Assembly (NCBI RefSeq): GCF_004135735.1
Contig: NZ_CP012670.1
Location: 992,001 to 1,056,000 of the forward strand
Direction of reading: 5' to 3'
Source: Sorangium cellulosum
Lineage (GTDB): Bacteria > Myxococcota_A > Polyangia > Polyangiales > Polyangiaceae
Length of the DNA stretch: 64,000 nt
Part shown: piece by piece, positions 1-10,064 of the stretch
Layout of the letters: every line of letters starts with the position of its first letter
Numbering within the stretch: position 1 is the first letter of the stretch
Program-made: the position numbers and the translations under genes
The notes under the pieces: model-generated
The model's database searches: none
What the model was told of the DNA's origin: nothing
What the model saw: only the letters and a program-made list of their open reading frames with translations

Positions 1-487
1 CCTCGCTGAACCCCTCGACGGCGTGCTTCGTGGCGGCGTAGGCGCTCACGCCGGGGAGGCCGACGAGCCCGGAGATGCTCGAGACGTTGATGATCCGGCC
101 GCGCCCCGCGGCGCGCATCGCCGGGAGCACCGCGCGCGTCACGGCCATGAGCCCGAAGACGTTGGTCTCGAACTGCGCGCGGACGTCGTCGTCCGCCTGC
201 TCCTCGAAGGCGCCGCCGACCGCGATGCCCGCGTTGTTGACGAGCGCGTGGACGGGGCCGTGCTTGAGCAGGAGCTCCTTGACCTTGGCGCACGCGTTCG
301 GGGCGGCGACGTCGAGCTGCTCGATCTCGAGCGAGGCGCCCCGCGCCCTCGCCGCGGCGAGGAGCGCGTCGGCCTTCTCGAGGCGGCGCATCGTGGCGAT
401 GACCCGGTGGCCCGCCGCCGCGCACGCGACGGCGGTCGCGAAGCCGATGCCGCTCGAGGATCCGGTGACGAGGACGAGGTGACCCAT
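1..487 (-). CDS. Short-chain dehydrogenase/reductase (SDR), 3' end cut by window edge
   Basis: This is an NAD(P)-dependent oxidoreductase of the classical SDR family. The visible N-terminal 162 residues hold the cofactor motif TGSSSGIG (residues 8-15), the NNAG structural motif (84-87), a Ser near 137 and the YAATK active-site motif (Tyr150, Lys154), so the Ser-Tyr-Lys triad is complete. The C-terminal substrate-binding part lies outside the window. It is the last visible gene of a minus-strand run: the FAD oxidoreductase stop lies about 39 bases upstream of its ATG. The substrate cannot be told from the sequence; SDRs act on sugars, alcohols, steroids or acyl-ketones. Confidence 0.9.
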   Translation of the reverse strand, partial: MGHLVLVTGSSSGIGFATAVACAAAGHRVIATMRRLEKADALLAAARARGASLEIEQLDVAAPNACAKVKELLLKHGPVHALVNNAGIAVGGAFEEQADDDVRAQFETNVFGLMAVTRAVLPAMRAAGRGRIINVSSISGLVGLPGVSAYAATKHAVEGFSE

Positions 488-526
488 GGGAAGGGCCGCG
501 AGTATAGACGAACCGCGCCGCGCGGC

Positions 527-1675
527 TCAGCCGATGATCATCGCCTCGCTGAGGAGCCGGCCCTCCTTGAAGCGGCGTAGGTTCCAGCGCTCGAACAGGG
601 GGAGGGTGACGCCCTCGGCGATGTGCTGCGCGATGAGCTTGCCCATGACGGGCGCGATCATGAAGCCGTGCCCCATGAACCCCGAGGCCTGGTAGAAGTG
701 CTCCACCTCGTCGACCGCCCCGACGATCGGGTTCTGATCCGGCGTGAGCTCGTAGCAGCCGGCCCACTGCCGCAGCACCTTCACGCTGCCGAGGACGGGG
801 CACGCCCGGACGAGCGCCCGCGCGTACAGCGCGAGGAACTTGTGGCTCGACCCCATGTCGAGGCCCTCGGGCACGTCGTCGTTGGAGATGCCGCCCACGA
901 TCTCGCCGCGCATCGACTGCGAGAAATAGAGGCCGTTCGACAGGTCCGCGACGAGGGGGCCGAGCCAGGGCTTGAGCGGCTCGGTCGAGCAGATCTCGTG
1001 GCGGTGCGGGTGGTTGGGCAGCTCCACGCCGAGCATGCGCGCGATCTCCGGGCTCCACGCGCCGGCGGCGTTCACCACCCGGTGCGTCCGGATCTCGCCC
1101 CGGTCGGTGACCACGGCGTCGATCCGCGCGCCGCGCGTGCGGAACCCGACGACGTCCGTGAAGGTGGCGATGTCGACGCCGAGCCGCCGGGCCTGCTCGG
1201 CGTAGCCCCAGACGAACGGCCAGGGGAACACGACGCCGTCGTCGGGGTTGTAGCTCGCGGCGACGACGCCCTCGGTCGAGAGCTCCGGCACGATCGCGCG
1301 CGCCTCGTTCGCGGTGAGCATCCGCGTGCCGAGGCCGCACGCGTTCTGCACGGCGACGCTCTTCTCGAGCGTCCTCCGGCCGGCCTCGCTGCGCACGAGG
1401 AACAGGTAGCCGCCCTGCCGGAACCAGACGTTGATCCGCATCTCGCGCGCGAAATCCCGGCAGATGCGGATGCTCTCCTGCATCAGCCGGATGTTGCCCT
1501 CGCTCGAGAACTGCGCCCGCACGCCGCCGCCGTTGCGGCCGCTCGCGCCGCTGCAGAGGTAGCCCCGGTCGACGACCGCGATGTCCGTGATCCCGTGGTG
1601 CCGCGCCAGGTTGTAGGCGATCGCGAGGCCCATGATCCCCGCGCCGACGATGACGATCTCCGCCTCGGATCGCAT
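527..1675 (-). CDS. FAD-dependent amine oxidase, sarcosine oxidase beta/DadA-like
   Basis: A 382-residue flavoprotein of the DAO family (glycine/D-amino-acid/sarcosine oxidases). The N-terminus carries the ADP-binding Rossmann motif IVGAGIMGLAIA at about residues 8-19, followed by the segment SGASGRNGGGVR typical of sarcosine oxidase subunit beta and related dehydrogenases. The C-terminal part contains the second FAD-contacting motif around GFMGHGFMIAPVMG. Length is normal for monomeric members of the family. The ATG lies 6 bases after the stop of the CysQ-like gene, so it is very probably co-transcribed with it and the SDR downstream. The amine substrate is not identifiable; neighbouring redox genes suggest a small catabolic pathway (inference). 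Confidence 0.85.
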   Translation of the reverse strand: MRSEAEIVIVGAGIMGLAIAYNLARHHGITDIAVVDRGYLCSGASGRNGGGVRAQFSSEGNIRLMQESIRICRDFAREMRINVWFRQGGYLFLVRSEAGRRTLEKSVAVQNACGLGTRMLTANEARAIVPELSTEGVVAASYNPDDGVVFPWPFVWGYAEQARRLGVDIATFTDVVGFRTRGARIDAVVTDRGEIRTHRVVNAAGAWSPEIARMLGVELPNHPHRHEICSTEPLKPWLGPLVADLSNGLYFSQSMRGEIVGGISNDDVPEGLDMGSSHKFLALYARALVRACPVLGSVKVLRQWAGCYELTPDQNPIVGAVDEVEHFYQASGFMGHGFMIAPVMGKLIAQHIAEGVTLPLFERWNLRRFKEGRLLSEAMIIG

Positions 1676-1681
1676 CGCGCC

Positions 1682-2524
1682 TCAGCCGAGCTCCGACCTC
1701 GCCGCGGCGATGGCCGCGCCCTGGAGGGCGCCGTTCGAGGCGATGATGCCGCGGGCGAGCTTGAGCCCGGGGCCCGCGTAGTCGATGGCCGCGCCGGAGA
1801 GGTCGGTGAACTGGCCGCCGGCCGCGCGGAGCACGGCCTCGGGCGCGCATCCGTCCCAGAGCTTGGCGCCGCCGCCGCCGTGCACGTACAGGTCGGCCTC
1901 GCCCGTCGCGATCCGCGCGATCTTCACGCCGACCGAGCCGCACGGGACGACCCTGGAGATGCCGAGCCGGGTGAGGAGCGGCTCGACGAACGCCGGCCGG
2001 TGCGACCGCGAGACGATGAGCGTCGCGTCGGCCGGCGAGCGCACGGGCGAGACGCGGAGCGGGCGGCGGCCCCCGTCCTTCGCCTCGACGAAGGCGAGGC
2101 CCGCGTCGACGCGGCCGGCCAGCGCCTCGCCGGTCGTGGGCATGAGCACGACCCCGAGCGACGCGCGGCCGCGCTCCGCGAGCCCGATCATCACGGCGAA
2201 CTCGCCGTTCCTGTCCGCGAACTCGCGCGTGCCGTCGAGCGGGTCCACGAAGAACACCCGCTCCCGCTGGAGGCGCGCGGCGAGCTCCTCGTCGGCCGGG
2301 ACGCTCTCCTCGGCGAGGATCGCCTCGCCCGGGAACGCGGCCTCGAGCGCGCGGCAGATGAGCGCGTTCGCCTCGCGATCGGCGCGGGTCACCGGGTCGC
2401 CCGGGCCCTTCATCTCCACGGCGAACGGCGTCGCGTACACCTCCATCACCACCGCCGCCGCCGCGCGCGCGATGCGGACGATCTCGTCGAGCTCCCTGTC
2501 GCTGTTCTGGTTCATCGTGCTCAC
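1682..2524 (-). CDS. cysQ: 3'(2'),5'-bisphosphate nucleotidase / inositol monophosphatase family (CysQ-like)
   Basis: A Mg2+-dependent phosphatase of the inositol monophosphatase superfamily. Metal-binding motifs are plain: AEES, then DPLDGTREFADRNGEFAVMIGL, and the C-terminal motif WDGCAPEAVLRAAGG, whose WD..APEA form is typical of CysQ enzymes that dephosphorylate 3'-phosphoadenosine 5'-phosphate made during sulfate assimilation. The GTG at 2524 overlaps the TGA of the aldo/keto reductase as GTGA, implying translational coupling; an ATG at 2515 is the alternative. No other sulfate-assimilation gene is in view, so a role as a general bisphosphate or inositol phosphatase remains possible. Any longer reading frame upstream is only a shadow of the reductase gene. 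Confidence 0.85.
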   Translation of the reverse strand: MSTMNQNSDRELDEIVRIARAAAAVVMEVYATPFAVEMKGPGDPVTRADREANALICRALEAAFPGEAILAEESVPADEELAARLQRERVFFVDPLDGTREFADRNGEFAVMIGLAERGRASLGVVLMPTTGEALAGRVDAGLAFVEAKDGGRRPLRVSPVRSPADATLIVSRSHRPAFVEPLLTRLGISRVVPCGSVGVKIARIATGEADLYVHGGGGAKLWDGCAPEAVLRAAGGQFTDLSGAAIDYAGPGLKLARGIIASNGALQGAAIAAARSELG

Positions 2525-3462
2525 GTCGTGATCCCGGCGCTCCTCAGGCGCGCGGAGAGCTCCGTGAGCGCCGTGTCGCCGAGGTAAGGGGGCATGCCGG
2601 CCTCGCGGACGAGCTGGTCGAGCTGCGCGACCGAGCGGGGGCCGAGCACGGCGGACGAGACGAGCTGGTTCGCGAGGACGAACCGGAGCGCCGCCGCCCG
2701 GAGCGAGACCACCGGGCCGGTGACGAGCGGCCTGAGCACGTCGAGCTGGCGGATCCGGAGCTTGAACTCCTCCCGCGTCCACCGCTCGGCGCGGTGATCG
2801 AAGGAGAAGAACTCGCGGTCGGCGCTCCACTGCCCGGCGAGCAGCCCGTGCGCGAGCACCGACCGGGCGAGCACGGCCGCGCCGCTCTCGGACACGTCGC
2901 CGGCGACCTCGTGGAGATCGCCGGGGAGGAAGGCGTTGTAGGCGATCTCGATGACGTCGACCTCGTCGCGCAGCGCGGAGCGGGCGACGTCCGCGGAGCC
3001 GGCGCTCACGCCGAAGGCGCGGATCTTCCCGGCCTGCTTGAGGTCCCGCAGGAACGCGAGCGACTCCTTCGAGCGCATCGCGGCCATGGTGGGGTTGTGG
3101 AGCAGGACGACGTCGACCACGTCGCGGGCGAGCCGCTCCTGGGACCGCTCGAACGCGGTGCGGAGGTGGGCCGGGTCGAAGCGCTTGCGCGGCGGGAGGC
3201 CCTCGAGATCGGTGCCGATCTTGGTGACCACGAACGCCGGGCCGGCGCCCTGGAGCCGCTTGCCGAGCCGGCGCTCCATCTCGCCGCGGCCGTAGACGTC
3301 GGCGGTGTCGAAGAGGTCGATGCCGACCGCGAGCGCGCGGTCGATGACGCGGTCGATCTCGGCCTCGACCATCGGGCCGTAGCCATCGCCGGAGAGGCCC
3401 CAGGTGCCTAGGGCGAGCTCCGAGACCTGCAGGGTCGTCTTGCCGAGGGGGCGCTTCCTCAC
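2521..3462 (-). CDS. Aldo/keto reductase
   Basis: A 313-residue NADPH-dependent reductase with a TIM-barrel fold. It begins in the usual way (RPLGKTTLQVSELALGTWGL) and holds the family tetrad: Asp and Tyr in FDTADVYG, Lys in VVTKIG and His in VLLHNP. The C-terminal segment with VLGPRSVAQLDQLV fits the NADP-binding part. The GTG at 3462 is chosen because family similarity starts directly there; sequence upstream in the same frame is low-complexity repeat. This is the first gene of the minus-strand run reductase-CysQ-FAD oxidase-SDR; its stop overlaps the next start by four bases. The substrate is unknown. Confidence 0.9.
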   Translation of the reverse strand: MRKRPLGKTTLQVSELALGTWGLSGDGYGPMVEAEIDRVIDRALAVGIDLFDTADVYGRGEMERRLGKRLQGAGPAFVVTKIGTDLEGLPPRKRFDPAHLRTAFERSQERLARDVVDVVLLHNPTMAAMRSKESLAFLRDLKQAGKIRAFGVSAGSADVARSALRDEVDVIEIAYNAFLPGDLHEVAGDVSESGAAVLARSVLAHGLLAGQWSADREFFSFDHRAERWTREEFKLRIRQLDVLRPLVTGPVVSLRAAALRFVLANQLVSSAVLGPRSVAQLDQLVREAGMPPYLGDTALTELSARLRSAGITT

Positions 3463-3572
3463 GCGCGGCGATCTACACCAGCGGTGCACGAGCGCCACGA
3501 AATAGGGCGGGGAGCCGATCGGGAGCCCCGCGCGGGCCCGGAGGCGTCGCTCGGGGCGGTCCGCGCTCCTGC

Positions 3573-3720
3573 CGGAGGGCCAGGGCGCGGCGCCGCGCCC
3601 CGGGAGGGGCGGGACCTCGGCCGGAGGGCCAGGGACCCCGGCGCCGCGCCCCGGGAGGGGCGGGACCCCGGCCGGAGGGCCAGGGACCCCGGCGCCGCGT
3701 CCCGGAGGGCCAGGGGCCCC
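3573..3720. repeat. Three GC-rich direct repeats of about 50 bp
   Basis: Three imperfect copies of a roughly 50-base unit beginning CGGAGGGCCAGGG and containing CGCCCCGGGAGGGGCGGGA start at about 3573, 3622 and 3673. They fill most of the 447-base gap between the divergent aldo/keto reductase and membrane-protein genes. No gene is apparent; long frames across it are repeat translations rich in Pro, Gly, Ala and Arg. Confidence 0.8.
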
Positions 3721-3909
3721 CGCCGCGGGCTGGACGAGATCGGCGGGGCGCCACGTCCTTGCGCGCTTGGCCGCGGAACGCTCCGTGCCAGAGGGACGCT
3801 GGGGAAGGGAAGCGTTGCGGAGGAGCGCCGGGCGGCGCGGCCGAGGGCAGGTCTCCAGGTGACGTGCTGGGTCGAACTTGCCAGTGGCCGATGAGGGGGG
3901 CTGTAGAAC

Positions 3910-4518
3910 ATGGCGAAAGGGCCCAATGAAGCATCGAAGGCCGAACCCGTAAGCGCACGGAAGGCGCGCCCGCCCGCGACGAGCGCCTCCTCCTCGCGGC
4001 GCGCGCTGGAGCTCGTGGCCGTCCGAGGCAAGGACGTGATCGGTGTCCGACACCTGCTCGCCGAAGGGCGGGCGTTCATCGGCGACACGCCCGGATCGAT
4101 CGCGCGGCTGCCTTCGGGAGAGCTGGATAGAGCGGCGCCGGTCATCGCGGAGGTGACCGGCGCTCGCTACGTGCTGCACGTGCCGCGGCGGACCCGGGCC
4201 CGACTGCACGGGGCCGACGGGCTCGGTCGCCTGCTCACCGGCCCGGCCGACATCGAGCTGCGCGAGGGAGACCGCGCCGTGCTCGTGATCGGGCCGGTCC
4301 AGGTCCGCGCGCAGATCGTGCCCATCGAGATCATCTCACGCCTGGGTTCGTCCGGGCTGAGATGGATTGGCCTCCTCGGCGCCCTCTACATCGCGGCGCT
4401 CGCCATCTGCGCCGCGCTCGCGCCGCGCGACAGGGCCCGCCTCGACGAGGGGTCGATCCGGCGCGCGGTCGGCGCGGCCGCGGCGCAGCTCTGGCCGGAG
4501 CGCGCCCCGGCGCGGTAG
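3910..4518 (+). CDS. Membrane protein with FHA/AgmX-like N-terminal domain
   Basis: A 202-residue protein of unknown function. Residues about 30-145 form a beta-rich domain (GKDVIGVRHLLAEGRAFIGD, then YVLHVPRRTRARL and GDRAVLVIGPVQVRAQIVP) that resembles the FHA-like N-terminal module of myxobacterial AgmX/PglI-type gliding proteins; this is a resemblance judged by eye. It is followed by one strong hydrophobic segment (about 153-170, IGLLGALYIAALAICAAL) and a short charged tail. Typical AgmX proteins continue into TPR and TonB-like regions, absent here, so this is a short stand-alone version. It is divergent from the reductase run across a repeat-rich gap. Confidence 0.6.
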   Translation: MAKGPNEASKAEPVSARKARPPATSASSSRRALELVAVRGKDVIGVRHLLAEGRAFIGDTPGSIARLPSGELDRAAPVIAEVTGARYVLHVPRRTRARLHGADGLGRLLTGPADIELREGDRAVLVIGPVQVRAQIVPIEIISRLGSSGLRWIGLLGALYIAALAICAALAPRDRARLDEGSIRRAVGAAAAQLWPERAPAR

Positions 4519-4595
4519 CGCGCGGGCGTCCTCGGCAGCGGCCGCCTCGCGCCGAGGCGCTCTCGACGGGCGAGGGCTGCTATCGTCCGTCTGTC

Positions 4596-5750
4596 ATGCC
4601 CTTCAACACGCTCCCGCTCCTTCCGCCTCTTCCCCCACTCCGTTCGTCCCTTCGATGGTGTCTCCCGCTGAGCCTGCTCGCCGCCGTCGGCTGCGGCGGC
4701 CCGGACGCCAGGGACGAAAGCCCGAGCAGCGGCACGCCGGCGGGCATCCTCAGCCTCCCGGCTGGCTGGAACACCATCTCTCCAGGCGGCGAGACCACGT
4801 GCTCGCGCGGCGATCCGTTCCGGTACTTCGTGCGGCCCGGCACCGTCAACCGCCTCGTCGTCGAGTTCCGCGGCGGCGGCGCGTGCTGGAACGCCACGAC
4901 CTGCGCCTTCGCGGGCGCCGTCTTCCAGGAGACGGTCACGGAAGATCCCGCGGTCGTGAACGAGCAGGGCGCGACCGGGATCTACGATCATGAGAACCCG
5001 GACAACCCGTTCAGGGACTGGCACCATGTCTATATTCCCTACTGCACCGGGGACATCCACTGGGGCGACAACGTGGCCACGTACGGTGAGGGGAGCGGCG
5101 CCGTCACCATCCGGCACAAGGGGGCGGTCAACGTCCGCGCGGCGCTCGGCTGGATCTACGAGAACGTCCCGGCGCCGGAGAAGGTCTTCGTGACGGGGTG
5201 CAGCGCGGGCGCGTATGGCTCGATCCTGTGGTCCGCGCACCTGCGGGAGCACTACGCGGACGCGCCCGTCTACCAGTTCGCCGACAGCGGCGCCGGGATC
5301 ATCACCGACACGTTCTTCGAGGACAGCTTCCCTTCCTGGAGGCCCCAGGGCGCCTATCCCACGTGGATAAGCGGCCTCGACCCCGCCGGGCTCACGCGGC
5401 TCCCCGCGCTCTACACGGCGATCGGCAATCATTACCCCGACATGCGGCTGTCGCAGTACAACACCGCGTACGACGAGGACCAGATCCGCTTCTTCAGGCT
5501 CATGGGCGGCGGCGACGCGGCGGCCTGGTCGGACGCCATGAGGGCGTCGGTCGACGACATCGAGGCGTCGACGCCCAACTTCAGCTCGTACCTCGCCCCC
5601 GGCAGCGATCATTGCATCCTCTGGCGGCCCGAGCTCTACACCGTGGCGTCCGGCGGAACACGGCTCGTTTCATGGCTCGACGATCTCGTGAACGGGGACG
5701 CGCCGCCGAGCGTCGCCTGCGAGGGCGACGCGTGCGGGGCGCCCGAGTAG
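4596..5750 (+). CDS. Pectinacetylesterase/NOTUM-family lipoprotein hydrolase
   Basis: A 384-residue exported alpha/beta hydrolase. The N-terminal hydrophobic stretch LSLLAAVGCGG gives a weak lipobox (Cys near residue 31). The mature part matches the pectinacetylesterase family: the oxyanion segment VEFRGGGACWNATTC, the nucleophile elbow GCSAGAYGS, and a late His in SDHCILW, giving a Ser-Asp-His triad. Members deacetylate pectin or other acylated glycans and, in animals, the Wnt lipid; bacterial members are mostly uncharacterised. The ATG at 4596 is preferred because the signal sequence starts there; the longer frame upstream overlaps the previous gene. It stands alone on the plus strand. Confidence 0.82.
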   Translation: MPFNTLPLLPPLPPLRSSLRWCLPLSLLAAVGCGGPDARDESPSSGTPAGILSLPAGWNTISPGGETTCSRGDPFRYFVRPGTVNRLVVEFRGGGACWNATTCAFAGAVFQETVTEDPAVVNEQGATGIYDHENPDNPFRDWHHVYIPYCTGDIHWGDNVATYGEGSGAVTIRHKGAVNVRAALGWIYENVPAPEKVFVTGCSAGAYGSILWSAHLREHYADAPVYQFADSGAGIITDTFFEDSFPSWRPQGAYPTWISGLDPAGLTRLPALYTAIGNHYPDMRLSQYNTAYDEDQIRFFRLMGGGDAAAWSDAMRASVDDIEASTPNFSSYLAPGSDHCILWRPELYTVASGGTRLVSWLDDLVNGDAPPSVACEGDACGAPE

Positions 5751-5999
5751 CGGCCTGGCCCCCTCGCCGGGGCCGGCGCCCCCGGATCGGGGTCGGCGCC
5801 GCGCCGGGCCGCGTGCGGTCGCGCGGCGGCCCCGCAGGCGCTCCGGGGGGCGCTTTCGGGGGGGCGCTTTCGGGGGGCGCCTGCGCGGCTCCAGTTGACG
5901 CACAGCCAGGGCGCTAGATCATGGCCGTCGCGTCCGCGGGCGCGCAGACGCGCCCGCGGCAGCCCTGGACGCAGAACTCCGGGAGGAGACATAGACTAC

Positions 6000-6692
6000 A
6001 TGCGCACGCTTTGTATTGATATCGGCGGAACGGGGATCAAGGCCATCGTCCTCGACGAGCAAGGGACGCCGATCACGGACCGCATGCGCGAGCCGACGCC
6101 CCAGCCGGCCTCGCCGGACCCCATCCTGGATGTCATCGCCGATCTCGCCCGCGCCCAGGGGGAGTTCGATCGCGTCTCGATCGGCTTCCCAGGCGTCGTG
6201 ATGGACAACGTGACCAAGACGGCGCCGCACCTCGACAACGAGAAGTGGAAGGGCTACCCGCTCGCCGAGGCCGTCGAGCGCCGCCTCGGCAAGCCGGTCC
6301 GCGTCGCCAACGACGCGGGCGTCCAGGGGCTCGCCGTCATCGAGGGCAAGGGGCTCGAGATGGTGCTCACCTTCGGCACGGGGCTCGGCTGCGCCCTGTA
6401 CATCGACGGCCGTTACGTGCCAAACCTCGAGCTCGGGCACCACCCCTACGGCAAGAGGAACCTGAAGTACGAGGACCGCGTGTTCGACGCCGAGTGCAAG
6501 CGCATCGGCCCGAAGCGCTGGAACAAGCGCGTGCGCAAGATGATCGCGCAGCTCGAGCCGATCTTCAATTACCGCAAGCTCTACCTCGGCGGCGGCAACG
6601 CGCGCCTGCTCGACGTGAAGCGGCTGCCCGAGAACGTCGTCGTCGTGGACAACGTCGCCGGCCTGCTCGGCGGCATCAAGCTCTGGGCGTAG
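6000..6692 (+). CDS. ppgK: ROK-family kinase, polyphosphate glucokinase-like
   Basis: A 230-residue sugar kinase. The N-terminal phosphate loop LCIDIGGTGIKAIVLD and the adenosine motif LTFGTGLGCALYIDG are typical of the ROK superfamily. The C-terminal half, with NLELGHHPYG and YLGGGNARLL, matches strictly polyphosphate/ATP-glucomannokinases (PpgK), which phosphorylate glucose to glucose-6-phosphate using polyphosphate. It lacks the ROK Cys-rich zinc motif and is shorter than usual glucokinases, as expected for PpgK. The ATG at 6000 has a GGGAGGAG ribosome site about 11 bases upstream. A GC-rich hairpin follows at 6741-6780. Confidence 0.78.
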   Translation: MRTLCIDIGGTGIKAIVLDEQGTPITDRMREPTPQPASPDPILDVIADLARAQGEFDRVSIGFPGVVMDNVTKTAPHLDNEKWKGYPLAEAVERRLGKPVRVANDAGVQGLAVIEGKGLEMVLTFGTGLGCALYIDGRYVPNLELGHHPYGKRNLKYEDRVFDAECKRIGPKRWNKRVRKMIAQLEPIFNYRKLYLGGGNARLLDVKRLPENVVVVDNVAGLLGGIKLWA

Positions 6693-6740
6693 CGTCCGCG
6701 GCGGGGGCCTCGCCCCGGACCGTGGGCCTCGCCGCCTCGC

Positions 6741-6780
6741 CGGCCGGAGCGCGCCCCCACCGCGCTCCGCGCTCCGGCCG
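6741..6780. terminator. GC-rich hairpin after the ROK kinase gene
   Basis: The arms CGGCCGGAGCGC (6741-6752) and GCGCTCCGGCCG (6769-6780) are perfectly complementary over 12 bases with a 16-base loop. It sits 49 bases past the ppgK-like stop and 45 bases before the P450 start. No T-tract follows, so it may attenuate or protect RNA ends and not act as a classical intrinsic terminator. Confidence 0.5.
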
Positions 6781-6824
6781 CCCCCAGGTTCCCAAGAGGG
6801 GCGCGACCAGCGTACGCTGGGTCG

Positions 6825-8114
6825 ATGAACTCGCCCGACGCACCGAAGCCCGACGCGACGCCCGGGGCCAACCCGGCGGCGGACGCCGATCTCGACCCCT
6901 TTCGCCTCCGCTCGCCGGAGACGCTCGCGAACCCGTACCCTGTCTACGCAAGGCTGCGCGAGGAAGCGCCGGTGTACTTCAGCGCGGCGTACAACGGCTG
7001 GCTCGTCACCCGCTACGACCACGTCGCGGCGGGGTTTCGCGACCCGCGCCTCTCGGCGAAGCGCTCCAGCGCCTTCGTGACGAAGCTGCCCGACGAGGTG
7101 AAGCAGCGGCTGGAGCCGCTGCGCCGCAACCTCGCGTCGTGGGCGCTCTTGCTCGATCCGCCGGAGCACACGCGCATCCGGTCGCTCATCAACAAGGCGT
7201 TCGTGCCGCGGCTCGTGGAGGGGCTGCGCCCCCGGGTCGAGGCGCTCGTGACCGAGCTGCTCGACGCGGCGGCGCCGGCAGGGCAGATGGATGTCCTCCG
7301 CGATCTCGGCGATCTCCTCCCGCTGCTCGTGATCGGGGAGATGCTCGGCGTGCCGACGGAGGATCGGCACCGGCTGAAGGGCTGGTCCAACGCGATCGCG
7401 GGGTTCCTCGGCTCGGGCCGGCCCACGCTGGAGATCGCGACGGCCACGCTGGGCGCCGTGGTCGAGATGGAGGACTATTTCCGCGGCGTGATCGCGGTCC
7501 GCCGGCAGAGCCCCGGGAACGACCTGCTCAGCCAGCTCCTGCTCGCGGAGGAGCAGGGCATGATCCTCGGCGAGCAGGAGCTGCTCTCGACGTGCTGCAT
7601 GCTGCTCTTCGGCGGTCACGAGACGACGAAGAACCTCATCGGCAACGGCCTCCTGGCGCTCCTCCAGAACCCTCGAGAGCGCGAGGCGCTCCGCGCGTCG
7701 CCGGCGCTGCTCGGCCCGGCGGTCGAGGAGCTGCTCCGGTACGACACGCCGGTGCAGTGGATGAGCCGGGTCGCGCTGGACGACCTCGAGATCGAAGGCG
7801 TCCGCATCGCGAAGGGCGATCGCGTCTTCCTCGTGCTCGGCGCCGCGAACCGCGATCCCGCGCATTTCCCGGAGCCCGACCGGCTCGACTTCCGGCGCAC
7901 CGACATCCGCCACATCTCCTTCGGCCTGGGCGTCCATTACTGCGCCGGCGCGGCGCTGGCCCGCGTGGAGGCCCAGTCCGCGATCTCCCTCTTCCTGCGG
8001 CGCTTCCCCGGGGCCGAGCTGTCGCCCGCGCCGGTCACGTTCCGGCAGAGCCCCGGCGTCCGCGGCCTCGTAGCGCTCCCTGTCGTGCTGGGGCCCGAGC
8101 GCGCCGTTTCCTAG
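6825..8114 (+). CDS. Cytochrome P450 monooxygenase
   Basis: A 429-residue soluble bacterial class-I P450. The I-helix oxygen-activation motif FGGHETTKN, the K-helix region EELLRYDTPVQW and the haem-ligand loop FGLGVHYCAGAALARVE with its Cys thiolate are all intact. The sequence DPPEHTRIRSLINKAFVPR is the usual CYP107/CYP1xx-type helix C motif. No ferredoxin, reductase or biosynthetic cluster lies beside it, so the electron donor is elsewhere and the substrate is unknown. It converges on the AstD-like gene with only 16 bases between stops. Confidence 0.93.
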   Translation: MNSPDAPKPDATPGANPAADADLDPFRLRSPETLANPYPVYARLREEAPVYFSAAYNGWLVTRYDHVAAGFRDPRLSAKRSSAFVTKLPDEVKQRLEPLRRNLASWALLLDPPEHTRIRSLINKAFVPRLVEGLRPRVEALVTELLDAAAPAGQMDVLRDLGDLLPLLVIGEMLGVPTEDRHRLKGWSNAIAGFLGSGRPTLEIATATLGAVVEMEDYFRGVIAVRRQSPGNDLLSQLLLAEEQGMILGEQELLSTCCMLLFGGHETTKNLIGNGLLALLQNPREREALRASPALLGPAVEELLRYDTPVQWMSRVALDDLEIEGVRIAKGDRVFLVLGAANRDPAHFPEPDRLDFRRTDIRHISFGLGVHYCAGAALARVEAQSAISLFLRRFPGAELSPAPVTFRQSPGVRGLVALPVVLGPERAVS

Positions 8115-8130
8115 CCGGCCGCCGCGCAGA

Positions 8131-10064
<1,934 letters not shown>

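Noticed and set aside
623..2587. A 654-residue plus-strand open frame
   Set aside because: It runs antisense to the FAD oxidase and CysQ-like genes, is Arg/Ala/Asp-rich and has no domain; high GC produces such shadows throughout the window.
6825..8114. Cytochrome P450 as a sign of a natural-product cluster
   Set aside because: No polyketide, peptide synthetase, terpene or tailoring genes lie nearby; it is a solitary P450.
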